The notes under the pieces were generated by a model. The model saw only the letters and a list, made by a program, of their open reading frames with translations. It was not told where the DNA came from and made no database searches. A DNA stretch of 64,000 nucleotides, taken from positions 245,257 to 309,256 of the forward strand of contig WIXG01000052.1 of the NCBI GenBank assembly GCA_009869945.1. Direction: 5' to 3'. Made by a program: the position numbers and the translations under genes. Shown piece by piece: positions 59,954 to 64,000 of the stretch; positions within the stretch are counted from its first letter, which is position 1; every line of letters begins with the position of its first letter. This DNA is from Mesaphorura yosii. Taxonomy: Eukaryota; Arthropoda; Collembola; Poduromorpha; Tullbergiidae.

Positions 59954-60871
59954 ATGCCAGCATCTGCGAATCGTGCAAACCACGGGAGGTCGCACGAAAC
60001 ACCAGCATCGACAGCTGAAAGTTCATCACACGCCACTGGGAGACGTTACTCACGTCACAAAGGACATGGCTCATTCTCCGAGGCGGCAATCATGGCCACT
60101 ACCATCGCATTAGTGCCACTGCTATTCCTTTCAATTTGCTACTCATTGGCTACGCTCCTTCGCCATGCAGTTGACTTTGGATGGTTTTGGATTGCAGCTT
60201 TCATCGTTTCCTATTTCGCCAACAACGTTTCTGACGACCAATTCCAGTCCTTCAGCTTGAGCAGAATAAAGGAGCAAGTCCAGCAGTGGTTCAGCCATTT
60301 GCTACACTGCCTCCGTCAAATTACAACTGGAAGTCCGGCACCTGGCTTACCTGTTCCTACCCTTCCCACTTCAAATCTTGCAATTGGTGGTCCACCACGG
60401 TCAGTGTTCAGCAGCGGTCTCAAGGCTGAAACGGCCGGTCCATCTGGAAGCGAGATTCCGCATTTTCGAAGAGCTCCAGAAACAGGCAATGCGTTTGGGG
60501 TCATGAACAACGTGCTCAACAAACTTGGCAACGAACTACAAGCGATGGGATTGACATTTGGAACAGCGATACAAACACTTGACCCGAATACCAGCATGCG
60601 CTTAGCAGCAGATGTGCGTCGGAATATTGAGCAATTTGAAAATGAGAATGGAGACTTCGAAGAAATTGAGTTGAACTCCAACTACTGCCCGCAATACTTC
60701 GATGACGATGATATGAGCCCCAGAGTCGAGCACAGCAAAGGAACAACGGACTTTCGACGAAATTTGCATGAAGAAGGAAATGGTAAGCAACAAATTATCG
60801 TCCGTGGTCCAGACTCTCCAGTTGCACCCACACTCCCAAAACGCGTGCGATTTGAAGGTCAAAACTATTAA
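59954..60871 (+). CDS. Orphan predicted two-pass membrane protein
   Basis: No family recognised. The ATG at 59954 opens a 305-residue frame; the TTG two codons upstream is not a likely start. Residues 1-42 are polar, Ser/His-rich and basic. Transmembrane helices are predicted by eye at about 44-69 (IMATTIALVPLLFLSICYSL) and 73-92 (DFGWFWIAAFIVSYFA). The long hydrophilic remainder has a Pro/Gly-rich linker (about 120-165), a probable helical segment (VMNNVLNKLGNELQAMGL) and an acidic patch (FDDDDMSP) near the end. A GTAAGC at 60783 could be a donor to a further exon, but the frame stays open to 60871. It shares with the 57834 gene the order polar head, hydrophobic hairpin, long tail, without obvious sequence identity. 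Confidence 0.5.
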   Translation: MPASANRANHGRSHETPASTAESSSHATGRRYSRHKGHGSFSEAAIMATTIALVPLLFLSICYSLATLLRHAVDFGWFWIAAFIVSYFANNVSDDQFQSFSLSRIKEQVQQWFSHLLHCLRQITTGSPAPGLPVPTLPTSNLAIGGPPRSVFSSGLKAETAGPSGSEIPHFRRAPETGNAFGVMNNVLNKLGNELQAMGLTFGTAIQTLDPNTSMRLAADVRRNIEQFENENGDFEEIELNSNYCPQYFDDDDMSPRVEHSKGTTDFRRNLHEEGNGKQQIIVRGPDSPVAPTLPKRVRFEGQNY

Positions 60872-60889
60872 GTCGGTGGTTGCGGCTTC

Positions 60890-62270
60890 AGAAGGTAAGC
60901 TTCCAAGTGTCAGATTCAGAAACGACCATCAAATCATCGAAAGACTTGTCCTAGCTTGCTTTCGTTCTTGAATTCAATTTTAGGCCACGTATCTTCATTC
61001 AAGTGCCAAAAGCGAAGCAAATCCTCCAAATTATGGCTGCGTTTCACTTAATTCCCTTTTGCGCGTGTCAAAATTATGCAGTGTATTAGAATCATCAGTA
61101 CTGTCAGATTTATAATAAAATTATTTCGTGCCGTTCTCTTTTCTGATGTAGAGGTTAAAATACGTCTGGAAATTCGCGCTGTGTCATTTCACATATCAAG
61201 AACTGCAGTCCGCAGAAGTCAAGCAATGTTATTTAGATTTGCATGTACGTTCTAATGCCAACTTGCCAACTGCGAACTGTTCAAGTAGCTCAAGTTGGTT
61301 AGTCGAAAATGCAAAACATGTGTGCAAAAACGAAACTGCGATTTATTCATGTACAGCTGCTTTTGCCAACAAAACAACGTATTAAATAGGTTCTTCGACT
61401 ATTGGCTGGACTCGCTCGTTTCGTGGTATGATTGAAGTAGACTGCTCGTGCGAAATGCAAAAACATGTTTTTCTATTTACACGAATGAACTCTGCCTCTG
61501 CCAGCGCAAAAACGTTTCGAACTGAGTTCTTAGAATCAAAGCCAGGAAAATTTCTTGATAATCCCAACGGCTCATGTAATTTTAGTTCGGGTCAGGAACT
61601 CCAAACTTGCAGACAGTCTTGGTTCCAACGATTCTACGCAATTGCAGCTGCTCCGATCAATTTCTTCAGGAAAGCCGAGCATGTATCAAATGCCCAGCGT
61701 ATCGTCGTGTAATTTTAATCATCGCAACTCGCATTAAATGATCCAAAATGTAACCACAATTTCATTAAGACCACAAGGTTGGACAGAGCAAGGCAAATTT
61801 ACATTCACATGCTCGCAAATCGTAGCTGGATCATAATTCAGGTAACTGCAATTCGCATGCACTTCACACGATCCATGACTCTTTTGTCTTTACCCAAGTC
61901 CATTCACATGATGCAAGTCTCGAACCTTCCCATAATCGAAGCAACTGATTTAAATATGATGTCATTGTCACGCTGTACGGGAGTGCAAAGTTCCTTGTAC
62001 ACAGCAGCACACGAACTCATTTCTTTGTGATTACGTCTGCATCGCGTTCTGTTGTTGGGCCAATCAGCAGCGAGTTCGCTGTGGTCGTTTTGCGTTTCGC
62101 TTCTCGGCTGACTTTGAACTCTCGCCTGTTCTCGCTCTTTCTGCTGCTGTTCACTTTGTAAGCGAATCCCTTCTATTTTGTTCATTGTAACGTTCGTCGT
62201 TCTTTCAGTAACATCAATCGATTTTACTCTCGTCACCACTGCGTCTTTGTATTAACTTCGGGGTCAACTT
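60890..62270. other. Intergenic region upstream of polyubiquitin
   Basis: No recognisable gene. The right end should contain the polyubiquitin promoter and start site. Several TTC/GAA half-sites are scattered at 62100-62220, but I could not assemble a convincing heat-shock element. Confidence 0.4.
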
Positions 62271-62351
62271 ATTGTTTTAACCAGTGAAATTACTACTACT
62301 CGCTCGTCGCCACTACTTCAACAATCACAACACAAGTTTTATTCAACAGAG

Positions 62352-64000
<1,649 letters not shown>

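Noticed and set aside
62100-62220. Possible heat-shock elements upstream of polyubiquitin
   Set aside because: TTC and GAA half-sites occur but not in the alternating 5-bp spacing needed for a convincing element.

Overview
The window is a piece of an animal nuclear genome. Genes have spliceosomal introns with GT-AG ends, mostly 60-160 bp long, and AATAAA poly(A) signals. Intergenic DNA is AT-rich. The recognisable proteins (LARP6, dynactin p24, PTAR1, TAF1B, a TNFAIP8-family protein, UXT, RpL34, FBXL16, polyubiquitin) are a metazoan set. An arthropod or another ecdysozoan is most likely, but the sequence alone does not settle the lineage.

Layout. (1) 1-10.8 kb, minus strand: one enormous exon encoding a secreted, low-complexity Gln/Pro/Thr-rich protein of more than 3,570 residues that runs off the left edge. 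(2) 10.8-25.5 kb: about 15 kb with no supportable gene. (3) 26.3-28.5 kb, minus: an unusual LARP6 with a La motif and SUZ-C tail, no RRM, and a strongly hydrophobic N-terminal segment. (4) 32.8-46 kb: a compact housekeeping cluster. DCTN3 (minus) and PTAR1 (plus) are head to head. TAF1B (plus) meets a TNFAIP8-family gene (minus) tail to tail. UXT (plus) meets RpL34 (minus) tail to tail with abutting poly(A) signals. (5) 47.2-51.2 kb, minus: FBXL16 in six coding exons. (6) 51.3-57.8 kb: no gene seen. (7) 57.8-60.9 kb, plus: three genes I cannot assign to a family, two of them predicted two-pass membrane proteins. (8) 62.3 kb to the right edge, plus: a polyubiquitin gene with an 856-bp leader intron and an unusual intron inside its third repeat.

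The genes do not form one pathway. The 33-46 kb cluster holds unrelated housekeeping functions: dynein cofactor, prenyltransferase-like protein, RNA polymerase I initiation, lipid-linked signalling, prefoldin-like co-chaperone and ribosome. Exon joins for the recognised genes were traced by hand and keep frame throughout.

The points most worth a second look are the RRM-less, possibly membrane-anchored LARP6, the giant secreted protein with a GATA-motif cluster just upstream, the three orphan genes near the right end (one also preceded by a GATA cluster), and the intron within a ubiquitin repeat.
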